Shown here one piece after another: positions 18,574 to 27,752 of a stretch of 64,000 bases of DNA. The translations under genes and the position numbers were made by a program. The first letter of the stretch is position 1; the number at the start of each line of letters is the position of its first letter. The notes under the pieces were generated by a model. That model worked only from the letters and a program-made list of their open reading frames with translations. It had not been told where the DNA came from and did not search any database. The DNA is taken from positions 310,001 to 374,000 of the forward strand of contig NZ_JACHIU010000001.1 of NCBI RefSeq assembly GCF_014207705.1. Reading direction: 5' to 3'. The DNA comes from Sphaerisporangium rubeum (GTDB lineage Bacteria; Actinomycetota; Actinomycetes; Streptosporangiales; Streptosporangiaceae).

Positions 18574-19866
18574 ATGCCGAAGATCGAGAGGAAGAAGAAG
18601 ATCACAGGCGCGCGGTTCGACCCCACCGCGCCGCCGAGGCTCAGCGAGCGTGAGCAGATCATGCAGGCGATCGCGGAGAGCCAGCGGGTCGCCGACGAGC
18701 TGGCGCGCGCGCAACGCGACGCCGAACGCGCCAGGCTCGCCACGCAGGCGCTCGGCCTGGCCCCGGCGGCGGCCGGCAACCGCGGTGACGGCAACTTCCA
18801 CATCGCGTTCGTCCAGATGGGGCAGGGGGACTGCGCCGTCATGAGCACCCCGGCCGGCAAGATCATCTTGATCGACTGCGGCACCAACTCCAAGGACCTG
18901 GAGAACGGCGCGGCGTACAAGGACCGGATCGCCGCGGTGCTGACCGGCGTGCGGTTCCTCGCGGCCACCAATGTGATCAACGTCCTGATCCTCACCCATC
19001 CCGACAAGGACCACTACAACCGCCTCGGGGAGGTCCTGCCGGACGCCGTCACCGTGGAGCTCGTCTACCACAGCGCCGCGCTCGGCGACTACGGCACCGT
19101 GACCAGCTCGTGGGTGCACAACCACGCGACGGACGCGCGCTTCCGGCGTCGCCTGTTCCTGAGCCGCGATCCCGCCGGAGGCCGTGGCGCGAACACGATG
19201 CAACCAGGGGACAAGCTGGTGCCGGAGCTCATCGCGGCGGCTCCCGCCATGGGCTCCAAGATCGACAAGATGGAAGGCGCGCGTGGTCTCGTGGTCTTCG
19301 ACGAGGGTGCGGGCTGCAAGATCACACTGATGGCGGCCGGGGTGGACCACGACTACACCGACGAGACCGGCAAGGGGGACGACGACACCGGCACGCACCG
19401 CAACCGGGGAAGCGTCGTGACGCTCGTCGAGACCTTCACCAAGAAGATCCTCATCTGCGGCGACGCCACCCGCAGCACCGAACGGTTCATGATGCTCGAC
19501 GCCGCACGGCGCACGGCGCTCAACGACGTCGACATCATCCAGGTGGGTCACCACGGCAGCAACGTGACGTCCTCCGGCCAGACGTTCGTGGACACCGTGC
19601 GACCGCGGCACCGCGCCGTCATCAGCGCGGGCCGGAGAGGCAACCCCAAGCACCACCTGCCGGGTAAGGACGTCGTCGACCGGTACGTGCAGCGGTTCGT
19701 CGCCAGCGGCCACGCCGCGGACGCCGTGGCGCACGTCGTGTCGGCGTGGGGGCCGTTCGGCACGTCGGCCGACCCGCTGTCGGTGGACGTCACGCAGCCG
19801 GTGTACTCCACCGGGTCGAGCGGCACCCTGTACTTCGACATCTCCCCGGCCGGGGTGATCACATGA
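18574..19866 (+). CDS. ComEC/Rec2-like metallo-beta-lactamase-fold hydrolase
   Basis: 430 aa with a textbook GGAGGTGA ribosome binding site. Residues 1-70 are highly charged and helical (likely coiled coil). Residues about 75-430 form a metallo-beta-lactamase fold: FVQMGQGDCAVM, ILIDCG, the metal-binding THPDKDHYN (about 141-149), an ILICGDAT strand and QVGHHGSNVTS (about 325). This HxDxDH and GHHGS combination is that of the C-terminal ComEC/Rec2 family, but the transmembrane competence domain is absent, so it is a soluble hydrolase, perhaps acting on nucleic acid, nucleotide or phosphodiester. It overlaps the next gene by ATGA (19863-19866), so translation is coupled. It is the only clear enzyme in the six-gene operon. 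Confidence 0.9.
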   Translation: MPKIERKKKITGARFDPTAPPRLSEREQIMQAIAESQRVADELARAQRDAERARLATQALGLAPAAAGNRGDGNFHIAFVQMGQGDCAVMSTPAGKIILIDCGTNSKDLENGAAYKDRIAAVLTGVRFLAATNVINVLILTHPDKDHYNRLGEVLPDAVTVELVYHSAALGDYGTVTSSWVHNHATDARFRRRLFLSRDPAGGRGANTMQPGDKLVPELIAAAPAMGSKIDKMEGARGLVVFDEGAGCKITLMAAGVDHDYTDETGKGDDDTGTHRNRGSVVTLVETFTKKILICGDATRSTERFMMLDAARRTALNDVDIIQVGHHGSNVTSSGQTFVDTVRPRHRAVISAGRRGNPKHHLPGKDVVDRYVQRFVASGHAADAVAHVVSAWGPFGTSADPLSVDVTQPVYSTGSSGTLYFDISPAGVIT

Positions 19867-22800
19867 CCCTCACCGCCGGTCAGCTCAAGGCCGCGGTCCG
19901 CCTGGACGGCACCCGGCTCGACCTCGCGCTCGCCGACCTCGGCTCGGCCGCCGTCACCACCGTGCTCGGGCCGTTCCTGCCGTCGGGCCGGCTGGTGCTC
20001 ACCTCCGCCACGCGCACCGAGACGGCCGACGGGGTCACCGTCACCGGGACCGGCGCCGGGCCGTTCACCGGCATGAGCGTCACGGCCGAGCTCACCGCCG
20101 GCCCTTCCGACGTGACCGTCGCGCTGACCGGCACCGGCGACCGGTCGTGGTCGTTCCCCGCCGCGTTCCCCGACCTCGCGGGGACCCTGTGGGACGACCT
20201 GCGGTTCACCGGGCCCCGGCTGCGCCTGAGCTCGGTCACCCCGCCGCGTGCGGGAACGACCACGGTGCCGATGAGCTTCGACGGCACGCTGGTCGTCACG
20301 ACGCGGCTCGCCGTGCTGGACCTGCTGTTCGACTCCTCGCACGACATCACCGGCGAGATCGTGATCATGCCGCAGCCCGCCGGCATGACCGTGCCGATCC
20401 GGCGCGTCCCCGTGGTCAGCCTGTTCGGCCCCGACGAGTCGCCGGGGCCGGACCTCGGCCTCATGCGTATCTCGCGCGTCAGGTACGAACTGCTCGCACT
20501 GCCGCGCTTCAACTTCGAGACCGCCGACTACGACGTGGTGAGCCGTGCGAACGTCACCGCGTACGTGCCGTTCCACATCGGCGCACGCACGGTGGAGGCC
20601 GCGCTCTCCCTCGGTGTCGCCGACTGGGGTGACGAACTGCTGCTGCGGGCCGACTTCAGCGGTCTCGGCGCCGTCAGCCTCGCGGACGTGGCCCGGTTCG
20701 CCGGACGGGACCCGTCCGAGCTCGCCATCCCGTTCGACGTGGACATCACCAGCCCGGTCGTGCCGACCGAGGTCAGTCTCCTGGTCTCCCGCGACCTGAA
20801 GGTGAGGTACGTGACCGTCACCCTGGAGACGGCGGAGGAGTGGACGATCAGCGGGCCGATCGTCCTCCAGGCGGTCGACGTGATCTTCCGGGTCAACGAT
20901 CCCCTGGGGAGCCCCTGGCTGAGCGGGGCCGTCCACGGCCTGGTCGGCATCGGCCGGAACGGCGTGCTCGAACTGGCCGCCGACTTCACCGAACGCTCAC
21001 TCGGGGGAGCGCTGCGCGAGGACGACGGCCCGCTGAGCGTCCGCGAGGTCTTCACCGAGCTGACGCACAGCGACGCGGGTCACCTGCCGGACCTGGAGGT
21101 CAAGCGGTTCGAGATGTTCGTGACCCTGCCGGGGGACGGACGCTCCTTCGCCTACCAGGCGGCGCTCGGTCTGGAGGGAAGCTGGCCGATCACCGACACG
21201 ATCACGCTGAGCGACGTGGGGTTCGACGTCGACGCCGGCACCGACGTGATCTTCACGGCGCGTGCGGCCTTCCTCGTCGGCGGTGTGATGGTGGCGGTCG
21301 CCGCCGGCCACGACCCGCAGGACGGGTGGACGTTCAGCGGACGCACCGGGGCCGGTGAGTTCGTCCCGATCGGCCCGTTCGCCGCCGAGCTGGCCGCCGA
21401 CCACGCCGGGCTGGTGCTGCCGCAGCCGCTCGCGGGGCTGAGCATCGGCAACCTCGCGGCGGAGGTCGCCACCGGCCCCGGACGGCTGTTCGTCACCGGC
21501 GAGGTCCGCTTCCCGATCGACACCACCGAGGTCGACCTGGTCGTCGCGATCGACACCGCGGCGGGGACGTACTCCGGCACCGTCGCGGTCCTCGTGCGTC
21601 CGGGCCTCGAACTGGACTTCGCGGTGTACTTCGCCAAGCAGGCCGGCGCGAAGCGCTTCGTCGCCACGTACAGAAGAGGCGGGGCCGCGCCGACGCTCAA
21701 GGAGCTCGTGGCGGCGCTGGCGCCGTCCGCGGCGCAGGACATCCCCGCCGGCATCGTCGTCGGGATCGACGACGCGCTGCTCGCCGTCGAGGACGGCACG
21801 AACGTGTTCGAGGTGGACCTCACCGCCAAGGTCGACCTGTCCGAGCTCCCCGTCGTCGGCGAGCGGCTGAAAGGCGACCAGGTCGTCGGCTTCGACCCGC
21901 TGCGGGTGCTCGCCGCCACCGGCCCCCTCACGGCCGCGCAGGTGACGGCACTCAACAGCCTGCTTCCCGCCGGCGTGGCGAGGCTGGACGCGAGCGAGTA
22001 CCCCAAGGGCTTCTCCTTCAGCGGCAGGCTGCGGCTCGGCCCGCTGGAGCAGGGGGTCACGCTGCCGGTCGGCACCCCGGCCACGATCACCCCGAGCACC
22101 CCGGCGACCCCCTCGGCGCAGGCCAAGACCGCCGACGACGTGCTGTGGTACAAGGCCGGGGTCGACTTCGGGCCCGTGCACGTCGCACGGGTCGGTCTGG
22201 CGTACCGGCACGTCCAGGGACAGCCGGCGCGGCTGGCCGTCCTGGTGGACGCGGCGATCTCGGCCGGTGGCCTGACGTTGTCCTGCGACGGGCTGTCGGC
22301 GTCGGTGTCGCTGTCGGACCCGCTGGCGCTGCCGGAGTTCGGCCTGTCCGGGCTCGGCGTGTCGTACACCGGCGGGCCGGTGACGGTGAGCGGGGCCTTC
22401 CTCGCGAACACCGTCGTCCACCAGGGAAAGAACGTCGCCGCGTACAGCGGCAAGGCGGTCATCTCCACCGAGGTCCTCACCATCGGCGCGCTCGGCTCGT
22501 ACATGCAGCTCCCCGAGGGCCCGTCGCTGTTCGTGTACGCGTTCCTCGACTACCCGATCGGCGGGCCCGCGTTCTTCTTCGTCGAAGGCGTCGCGGCCGG
22601 GTTCGGCTACAACCGCAGGCTGGTCGCGCCGTCCGTGGCACAGGTGGCGAGCTTCCCTCTCGTCGCCGAGGCCCTCGGCACGATGACACCCGGCACGCTC
22701 CAGGGTGAGCTGGCGCGGCTCCAGGACGACATCCCCCCGTCGCCGGGGGACTTCTTCTTCGCGGCGGGGATCCACTTCACGTCGTTCAAGATGATCGACT

Positions 22801-24203
22801 CGTTCCTGCTGGTGACCGCGCAGTTCGGCCACCGGTTCGAGCTGAACGTCATCGGCCTGTCCACGCTGGTGCTGCCGGTGCCGGACGCCGGCGCGGGGAC
22901 CGTCACGCCGATCGCGGAGATCCAGCTCGCGCTCAAGGCCACGTTCGCGCCGGACGACGGCTACTTCTCGCTGCTGGCGCAGCTCACCGGCGATTCCTAC
23001 CTGCTGTCGCGAGCGTGCCGCCTCACCGGCGGGTTCGCGTTCGTCACGTGGTTCGGCGAGGAGCACCAAGGGGACTTCGTGCTCACCGTCGGCGGCTACC
23101 ACCCGCACTTCCCCGTGCCGTCGCACTACCCGTCGGTCCCCCGGCTCGGGTTCTCGTGGCAGGTGACGCCGCAGCTCAGCATGAAGGGGTCGGCGTACTA
23201 CGCGCTGACGCCGGGTGCGCTGATGGCGGGGGCAGCGTTGAGCGCCGTGTACGAGGACGGGTCGCTGCGCGCGTGGTTCGACGCCGCCATGGACTTCCTC
23301 ATCGCCTGGCAGCCGTACCACTACGAGGCCGGGCTGCACATCACGGTCGGCGCGTCGTACACGTTCGAGTTCTTCGGCACGCACACCATCAGCGTGCACG
23401 TCGGCACCGACGTGCGGTTCTGGGGGCCGGAGTTCGGCGGGACCGCCACGATCGACCTGGACGTCATCTCGTTCACCATCTCGTTCGGCTCCTCCACAGG
23501 CGCCACCGCGAAGCCCGTCCCGTGGAGCAGGTTCCGCACCGCGCAGCTTCCCGCCGCCGCCGACGGCGTCACCGTGGTGCTGCGCGGCGGAGCGCCGAAG
23601 GACGCCTCAGGCACCTATCTCGGCGCGGTGAACCCGGCCGAGCTGGAACTGCTCACCGACTCCGCCGTGCCGGCCACCGCGGGGTCGTCGGCCGGCACGC
23701 CGCTCGCCACCACGGGGGCCGCGCCGTTCGGCGTCGCACCGGCCGGCGTCGCGCCTGGCACCTTCAGCTCGACGCAGACCATCACGATCAAGCGCGGGAC
23801 GGCCGGCGCGAACGGCGACTTCCGTTTCGAGCCGGTCGGCAAGAACCTCCCCGCCGCGCTCTGGGGAGACCGGCTCACACCCTCACCTGACGCGCCTCAG
23901 TTGCGGGAGAACCTGCTCACCGGGTACGTCATCCGGCCGAACCCCCCGGCGGAGCCCACGGTCACGCAGCGGCTGCCGATGGCGGCGCTGACCGCCGCCA
24001 CCTCGTTGTCCACCGACCCCGTCATCTCGTGGTCGCCGCTGCCGCGGTTCACCAGGGCCGCCGACCAGCGGCTGAGCTTCGAGGCCGGCGCGGCGGCGCG
24101 CACGGCCATCGCCGGCACGCTCCTCCCCGGCCTGACGCTCGACCTGCACGGGCTGAGCGCCGCCGACTTCCTGCAGGCCCCGGAGGTGGCCGCCAATGGC
24201 TGA
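19863..24203 (+). CDS. DUF6603-like giant beta-rich protein
   Basis: 1446 aa; start fixed by the ATGA overlap with the upstream gene. No signal peptide. The chain is almost entirely alternating beta-strand pattern with many Gly, Asp and Thr turns, and repeated phrases such as VEGVAAGFGYNRR (about 907-919), YPIGGPAFFF, SLLAQLTGDSYLLS and GFAFVTWFG. I associate the FGYNRR segment with DUF6603 proteins; that assignment is from memory and not verified. Repeated amphipathic strands separated by turns would also fit a large beta-barrel or solenoid, for example a lipid- or membrane-interacting shell. The 3' end overlaps the 595-aa gene by 8 bp. Function is unknown; the size indicates a structural or pore/scaffold role in the operon's product. 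Confidence 0.82.
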   Translation: MTLTAGQLKAAVRLDGTRLDLALADLGSAAVTTVLGPFLPSGRLVLTSATRTETADGVTVTGTGAGPFTGMSVTAELTAGPSDVTVALTGTGDRSWSFPAAFPDLAGTLWDDLRFTGPRLRLSSVTPPRAGTTTVPMSFDGTLVVTTRLAVLDLLFDSSHDITGEIVIMPQPAGMTVPIRRVPVVSLFGPDESPGPDLGLMRISRVRYELLALPRFNFETADYDVVSRANVTAYVPFHIGARTVEAALSLGVADWGDELLLRADFSGLGAVSLADVARFAGRDPSELAIPFDVDITSPVVPTEVSLLVSRDLKVRYVTVTLETAEEWTISGPIVLQAVDVIFRVNDPLGSPWLSGAVHGLVGIGRNGVLELAADFTERSLGGALREDDGPLSVREVFTELTHSDAGHLPDLEVKRFEMFVTLPGDGRSFAYQAALGLEGSWPITDTITLSDVGFDVDAGTDVIFTARAAFLVGGVMVAVAAGHDPQDGWTFSGRTGAGEFVPIGPFAAELAADHAGLVLPQPLAGLSIGNLAAEVATGPGRLFVTGEVRFPIDTTEVDLVVAIDTAAGTYSGTVAVLVRPGLELDFAVYFAKQAGAKRFVATYRRGGAAPTLKELVAALAPSAAQDIPAGIVVGIDDALLAVEDGTNVFEVDLTAKVDLSELPVVGERLKGDQVVGFDPLRVLAATGPLTAAQVTALNSLLPAGVARLDASEYPKGFSFSGRLRLGPLEQGVTLPVGTPATITPSTPATPSAQAKTADDVLWYKAGVDFGPVHVARVGLAYRHVQGQPARLAVLVDAAISAGGLTLSCDGLSASVSLSDPLALPEFGLSGLGVSYTGGPVTVSGAFLANTVVHQGKNVAAYSGKAVISTEVLTIGALGSYMQLPEGPSLFVYAFLDYPIGGPAFFFVEGVAAGFGYNRRLVAPSVAQVASFPLVAEALGTMTPGTLQGELARLQDDIPPSPGDFFFAAGIHFTSFKMIDSFLLVTAQFGHRFELNVIGLSTLVLPVPDAGAGTVTPIAEIQLALKATFAPDDGYFSLLAQLTGDSYLLSRACRLTGGFAFVTWFGEEHQGDFVLTVGGYHPHFPVPSHYPSVPRLGFSWQVTPQLSMKGSAYYALTPGALMAGAALSAVYEDGSLRAWFDAAMDFLIAWQPYHYEAGLHITVGASYTFEFFGTHTISVHVGTDVRFWGPEFGGTATIDLDVISFTISFGSSTGATAKPVPWSRFRTAQLPAAADGVTVVLRGGAPKDASGTYLGAVNPAELELLTDSAVPATAGSSAGTPLATTGAAPFGVAPAGVAPGTFSSTQTITIKRGTAGANGDFRFEPVGKNLPAALWGDRLTPSPDAPQLRENLLTGYVIRPNPPAEPTVTQRLPMAALTAATSLSTDPVISWSPLPRFTRAADQRLSFEAGAAARTAIAGTLLPGLTLDLHGLSAADFLQAPEVAANG

Positions 24204-25983
24204 GGACCTGACCTTCGTCGGATACCGGCGGCCCACGCTGCCGTTCGGCGAGTACACCGTCGCCGTACGGCAGGAGCTCGCGAACGTCGCACCCGCGACG
24301 ACCGTGGACACCACGATCTTCGAGACCAGCAGATCCTTCACCGTCGGCGGGGACAGGTTCACGCTGCCGCCGGGGACGGTGCGGTCGGTCTTCCCGCCGG
24401 ACGGCAGCCTCGGCGAGCACTCCGAGGTGCTGCCGCACATCGTGCTCGAGCGGCCCACGCTGCCGTGGGAACGGGTCGCGGGCCCGGGGTCGCCGGCCGC
24501 GCGGCCGTGGCTCGCGCTGCTGGTGTTCAGCGGCGACGAGCAGCCGCCGACGACGACCGTCACGGCGGGGACGCTCGCGTCCGGCGGGGTGGCCATGCCG
24601 GCCCAGACGCTGGAGCGGGGACAGGCCGCGGCCGACCCGGTGAACGTCATCGACGTGCCGCGCGCGCTCGCCGCGTCCATCCTGCCGGCGCCGGACGACC
24701 TGGCGCGGCTCGCGCACGTCCGGCGGGCCGGCGACGACCTGGCGGTCGTCATCGCGAACCGGCTGCCGGCCGCCGGCGTGTCGTCCACCGTCCACCTGGT
24801 CTCGGTGGAGGGACGCTACGGCGCGACCGGGTTCGACCTCGGGACCGGCGGACCGGTGCGGCTGGTGACGCTGGCGAGCTGGCGCTTCTCCTGCCTGTCG
24901 GACGACCACACCTTCCCCTACCTGGTGCGTTCGCTGGCCAAGGGGGGACGGCCGTTCCGGCTGCCGGACAGCGGCGAACCGGCGGCCGAGCCGTTCCTTC
25001 GGCAGGGGTACGTGCCGGTGGCGCACCGGCTGCGGCAGGGTGGCGTGACGGCGTCGTGGTACCGGGGGCCGTTCGTCACGGGAGAGGCCCCCGACGACCC
25101 GCGGTTCGGCGTCAGGACGTCCGACGAGCTGCTGCGTTACCATCCGTCGTCCGGCATGCTCGACGTCGGGTACGCCGCCGCGTGGCAGCTCGGCCGCATG
25201 CTGACGCTCCAGCACACCACGGTGGGGCGCGGCGTCTACACCTGGAAACGGCGCCGCGCCATGGCGGACCTGCGCGACGAGCCGTCCGGCCACCCTCTGG
25301 AGATCGCGGAGATCGACGACGCGATGCCAGGCGACGTCACCGACTTCCTCGGCGGCCTGGCCACGCTGCGCGGCGTGCCGTACCGCTACCTGGTGCCGGA
25401 CGAGCGCCTGCTTCCCGATGAGACGATCCGTTTCCTGCGGATCGACCCCAAGTGGATCGCGCACCTGCTGGACGGCGCGACCAGCATCGGCCGGGTGACC
25501 AGCGCCGACGCCGAACGCGACCGGCGGAACCCGCCGAAGGTCGACACCTCTCCGGTCACCGGCGCGCTGATCCGCTCGGCGCTGATCCCCGGCTACCCCG
25601 GTCTGCTGATCGACGGCTACGGTGACGCCGCGGGTACCGACCGGCTCACCCTGCTCCGGTCGGAACGCCTGTCGCCGACGGTCCTGCTCTGCCTGTTCTG
25701 CGGTGAGCTCGGCCGGCTCGACCTGCGGCAGCCTCCTGAGGAGCAGCATTTCGCCGTGGAGGTGTCGCCGGGACGCATCGGCAAGACCCTGCGCGCGGCC
25801 GACGGCTCGGCCGGCGCGTCGATCACGCCGCTGGAGCTCGGCGCGTCCCGCACGGTCCCGGTCACGGCGCTCGCCGGCGCGATGGCCACCGCGCTCGGCG
25901 TCCCCGCGACCACCGTCGACTCCGCCGTGTTCGCGCGCCACATGATCGAGACCGCGGAGCGCGTCACGTTCGTCCGGACATGA
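24196..25983 (+). CDS. 595-aa protein of unknown function, last gene of unknown operon
   Basis: Starts at an ATG with GGAGGTGG inside the end of the DUF6603-like gene (8-bp overlap), so the two are translationally coupled. No signal peptide or membrane helix. The N-terminal 100 residues contain RSFTVGGDRFTLPPGTV, SVFPPDGSLGEHSEVLPHIV and ERPTLPWER, followed by RPWLALLVF; this arrangement appears to be a conserved opening domain, but I cannot name the family. The middle (about 270-420) has WYRGPFV, GYAAAWQLGRMLTLQ and an Arg-rich patch. The C-terminal 150 residues include LIDGYGDAAGTDRLTLLRSERLSP. It ends the operon; a perfect bidirectional terminator follows immediately. Confidence 0.83.
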   Translation: MAEDLTFVGYRRPTLPFGEYTVAVRQELANVAPATTVDTTIFETSRSFTVGGDRFTLPPGTVRSVFPPDGSLGEHSEVLPHIVLERPTLPWERVAGPGSPAARPWLALLVFSGDEQPPTTTVTAGTLASGGVAMPAQTLERGQAAADPVNVIDVPRALAASILPAPDDLARLAHVRRAGDDLAVVIANRLPAAGVSSTVHLVSVEGRYGATGFDLGTGGPVRLVTLASWRFSCLSDDHTFPYLVRSLAKGGRPFRLPDSGEPAAEPFLRQGYVPVAHRLRQGGVTASWYRGPFVTGEAPDDPRFGVRTSDELLRYHPSSGMLDVGYAAAWQLGRMLTLQHTTVGRGVYTWKRRRAMADLRDEPSGHPLEIAEIDDAMPGDVTDFLGGLATLRGVPYRYLVPDERLLPDETIRFLRIDPKWIAHLLDGATSIGRVTSADAERDRRNPPKVDTSPVTGALIRSALIPGYPGLLIDGYGDAAGTDRLTLLRSERLSPTVLLCLFCGELGRLDLRQPPEEQHFAVEVSPGRIGKTLRAADGSAGASITPLELGASRTVPVTALAGAMATALGVPATTVDSAVFARHMIETAERVTFVRT

Positions 25984-25987
25984 CCGA

Positions 25988-26017
25988 CGGCCCGTGTCCC
26001 CTCCGGGACACGGGCCG
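25988..26017. terminator. Bidirectional terminator between unknown operon and M50 protease
   Basis: Perfect 13-bp inverted repeat with CTCC loop, 4 bp after the operon's last stop codon and 21 bp after (minus strand) the protease stop. Confidence 0.8.
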
Positions 26018-26038
26018 GTGCGCGGGGGAACGCGCGGG

Positions 26039-27292
26039 TCACGTGACGAGGACGCGGTCCGGGTGCGCCTTGCGCCTGCGCCGGGTCTTGACCAGGCTGT
26101 TGATCCACATCACGACGCCGCCGCCGTTGTACAGCGTGAAGAGCAGCGAGATCGACAGCATGTCGAGCAGGCCGAAGCCGTTGGCTCCCGTGCCGGTGAA
26201 CAGCAGCGTTCCCAGCAGGCCGCCGTAGTAGATGATCAGCGGGATGGTGATGAAGACCAGCGACGCGATCGCGGCGAGGCGTCCCACCACCCAGAGCACC
26301 GCGTACAGGCGGATGGCCCACATCTCCTTGCGCCGCACGGCGGACTGGTCGATCCGCACGCGGGCCCGGCGGACACGGCGCCACAGGTTCAGCAGGTACG
26401 CCTCGGTGTCGGCCATCAGGCTGCGGGTGTTGAGCGCGATGGCGACGGCGTAGTACAGGTCGGTGCGCACGAACATGTAGCACTGCACGATGAAGCGGAT
26501 CACGTAGCTGAACACCAGCGCGTTGAGCACGACGCGCACCGGTTCAGGCAGCGGCGCGACGCCTGAGTGGTCCAGCCACAGCACGATGAGCAGCGTGGAC
26601 ATGGCCGTCAGGTCGAACAGCACGCCGGCGACAACGGCGAGCAGACGCTTGCGCCTCGGCAGCAGCCACACCCCCGACATGTCGGTCTGGCCGACGATCA
26701 GGTACAGCTGGTTGCCGATCTCGATGCGGGCCTTCACCCCGACGCTGCGCGCGGCGAGCACGTGCGCGAGCTCGTGCAGGAACACCGTGGCCATCGACAC
26801 GATCGACAGCACCACGATGTACATCCAGTAGTGGTCCTTGAACTGCAGCGCCGTCGCGTCCGGCATCAGGCCGGGGGTGGTGGACGCCAGCCAGATCCCC
26901 GTCGCGATGATGGCGAAGCCGAGCAGGATGACCGGAGTGTTCACCAGGCGCTTCGCGGCCTTCTGCGACACCCAGTCCAGGTTCCACCACTTCTGCCGTT
27001 CCTTCTTCGGCGGCGCGACGGCGTCCGCGCGCGACGGGTTGACGAATCCCTCCTCGGCCAGCGCGTCGAGGAACGGCTCGATGTCGGGGGACTCCTGGTG
27101 TTTGTCCTCGTAGCTGCGCACGGTCTCGCCGACGGTACGGCCCCGCGCCAGCGAGTCCAGGATGTCCAGGCCTTCTATGGGGATGGAGAGGTACACGCCG
27201 CGCAGGTCGTCCCCGATCACGGCCGTGTCGCCTTCCCGTCGCGACTGGTAGGGACGCACCTCGACCGGCGCGTCAGGTGGGTAACGGTTCAT
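26039..27292 (-). CDS. PqqD-like domain-M50 zinc metalloprotease (RiPP-type membrane peptidase)
   Basis: 417 aa, ATG with GAAGGG upstream. Residues about 20-90 form a PqqD/RiPP-recognition-like winged helix (IPIEGLDILDSLARGRTVGE, then FLDALAEEGFV). A polytopic membrane domain of about seven or eight segments follows, with the zinc motif HELAH (about 172-176) in FLHELAHVLAARSVGV and a candidate third ligand Asp in AGVLFDLTA. This combination, a precursor-peptide recognition domain on an M50 (site-2-like) protease, is typical of peptide-processing proteins in ribosomal peptide clusters. A 30-codon peptide gene lies 110 bp upstream on the same strand. It probably removes a leader peptide or exports the mature product. 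No other modification enzyme is adjacent, so the modification, if any, is unknown. Confidence 0.85.
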   Translation of the reverse strand: MNRYPPDAPVEVRPYQSRREGDTAVIGDDLRGVYLSIPIEGLDILDSLARGRTVGETVRSYEDKHQESPDIEPFLDALAEEGFVNPSRADAVAPPKKERQKWWNLDWVSQKAAKRLVNTPVILLGFAIIATGIWLASTTPGLMPDATALQFKDHYWMYIVVLSIVSMATVFLHELAHVLAARSVGVKARIEIGNQLYLIVGQTDMSGVWLLPRRKRLLAVVAGVLFDLTAMSTLLIVLWLDHSGVAPLPEPVRVVLNALVFSYVIRFIVQCYMFVRTDLYYAVAIALNTRSLMADTEAYLLNLWRRVRRARVRIDQSAVRRKEMWAIRLYAVLWVVGRLAAIASLVFITIPLIIYYGGLLGTLLFTGTGANGFGLLDMLSISLLFTLYNGGGVVMWINSLVKTRRRRKAHPDRVLVT

Positions 27293-27353
27293 GGCTGTGC
27301 CCTTCGGGAGGCGGGCCGGGGGGTGAGCGATGCCGGGGGACGACGAGTGCGGA

Positions 27354-27382
27354 GGCGGGAGCCCTGGGGATGGGCTCCCGCC
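27354..27382 (-). terminator. Intergenic hairpin between peptide gene and M50 protease (attenuator)
   Basis: Perfect 11-bp inverted repeat with a 7-base loop, 21 bp after the peptide stop and 62 bp before the protease start on the minus strand. Partial termination here would give high peptide and low protease expression. Confidence 0.65.
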
Positions 27383-27402
27383 TGCTTGTGTGGAACGTTC
27401 CG

Positions 27403-27495
27403 TCAGGCGGTCGGCTGGACGACGCAGACGTCAACCGGGGAGCTGGCCTTGACCGACTCCAGCCGGCGCACGGGCAGGGTCTTCTTCTTGATCAT
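27403..27495 (-). CDS. 30-aa putative precursor peptide
   Basis: Very short gene, ATG at 27495 with a perfect AAGGAGGTG Shine-Dalgarno at 27502-27510. The peptide starts MIKKKTLPVRRLESVKA and ends SSPVDVCVVQPTA; it has one Cys, a basic leader-like first half and a hydrophobic second half. Such a strong ribosome binding site on a 30-codon frame, placed directly before a PqqD-M50 protease, marks it as a likely ribosomally made precursor whose leader (LPVRRLESV) could bind the protease's N-terminal domain. The product may be a cyclic, lipidated or simply trimmed peptide. It could alternatively be a signalling peptide. Not homologous to any peptide I can name. Confidence 0.7.
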   Translation of the reverse strand: MIKKKTLPVRRLESVKASSPVDVCVVQPTA

Positions 27496-27615
27496 CTTGT
27501 ACACCTCCTTCTCGGGTCGTGCGCTGACACCGGCCGGAACCGGACGGTGAGTCGACGGATCCGCGTACCGTTCCGGCGGCGCCGGAATGTCACGCGGAGT
27601 AGTGCCGTTCGCGGG

Positions 27616-27702
27616 TCACCCGGAATCTCCGGGAGGAATTCCGCCGGCACGGGGTCGCACACGGTGCGGAAGGAATCGCGTACGCTTATTGGAGCGATGC
27701 AT
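27616..27702 (-). CDS. 28-aa arginine-rich small ORF (second candidate leader/peptide)
   Basis: ATG at 27702 preceded by GGAAGGAG at 7-nt spacing on the minus strand, stop at 27616. The peptide (MHRSNKRTRF start, GIPPGDSG end) has seven Arg/Lys in the first half. It would be the first frame of the transcript that continues to the 30-aa peptide gene 120 bp downstream. It may be a leader ORF coupling translation, a second peptide, or a chance frame behind a purine tract. Real translation is not certain. Confidence 0.35.
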   Translation of the reverse strand: MHRSNKRTRFLPHRVRPRAGGIPPGDSG

Positions 27703-27752
27703 CTGATTTCTCCTTCCGGCTCACCGTGTGGCGTCTGAGATCAGATTGCACG

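Noticed and set aside
12339..25983. Classical phage-tail-like contractile injection system or prophage
   Set aside because: No sheath, tube, baseplate wedge, AAA ATPase, terminase, capsid or integrase gene; only fibre-like motifs are shared.
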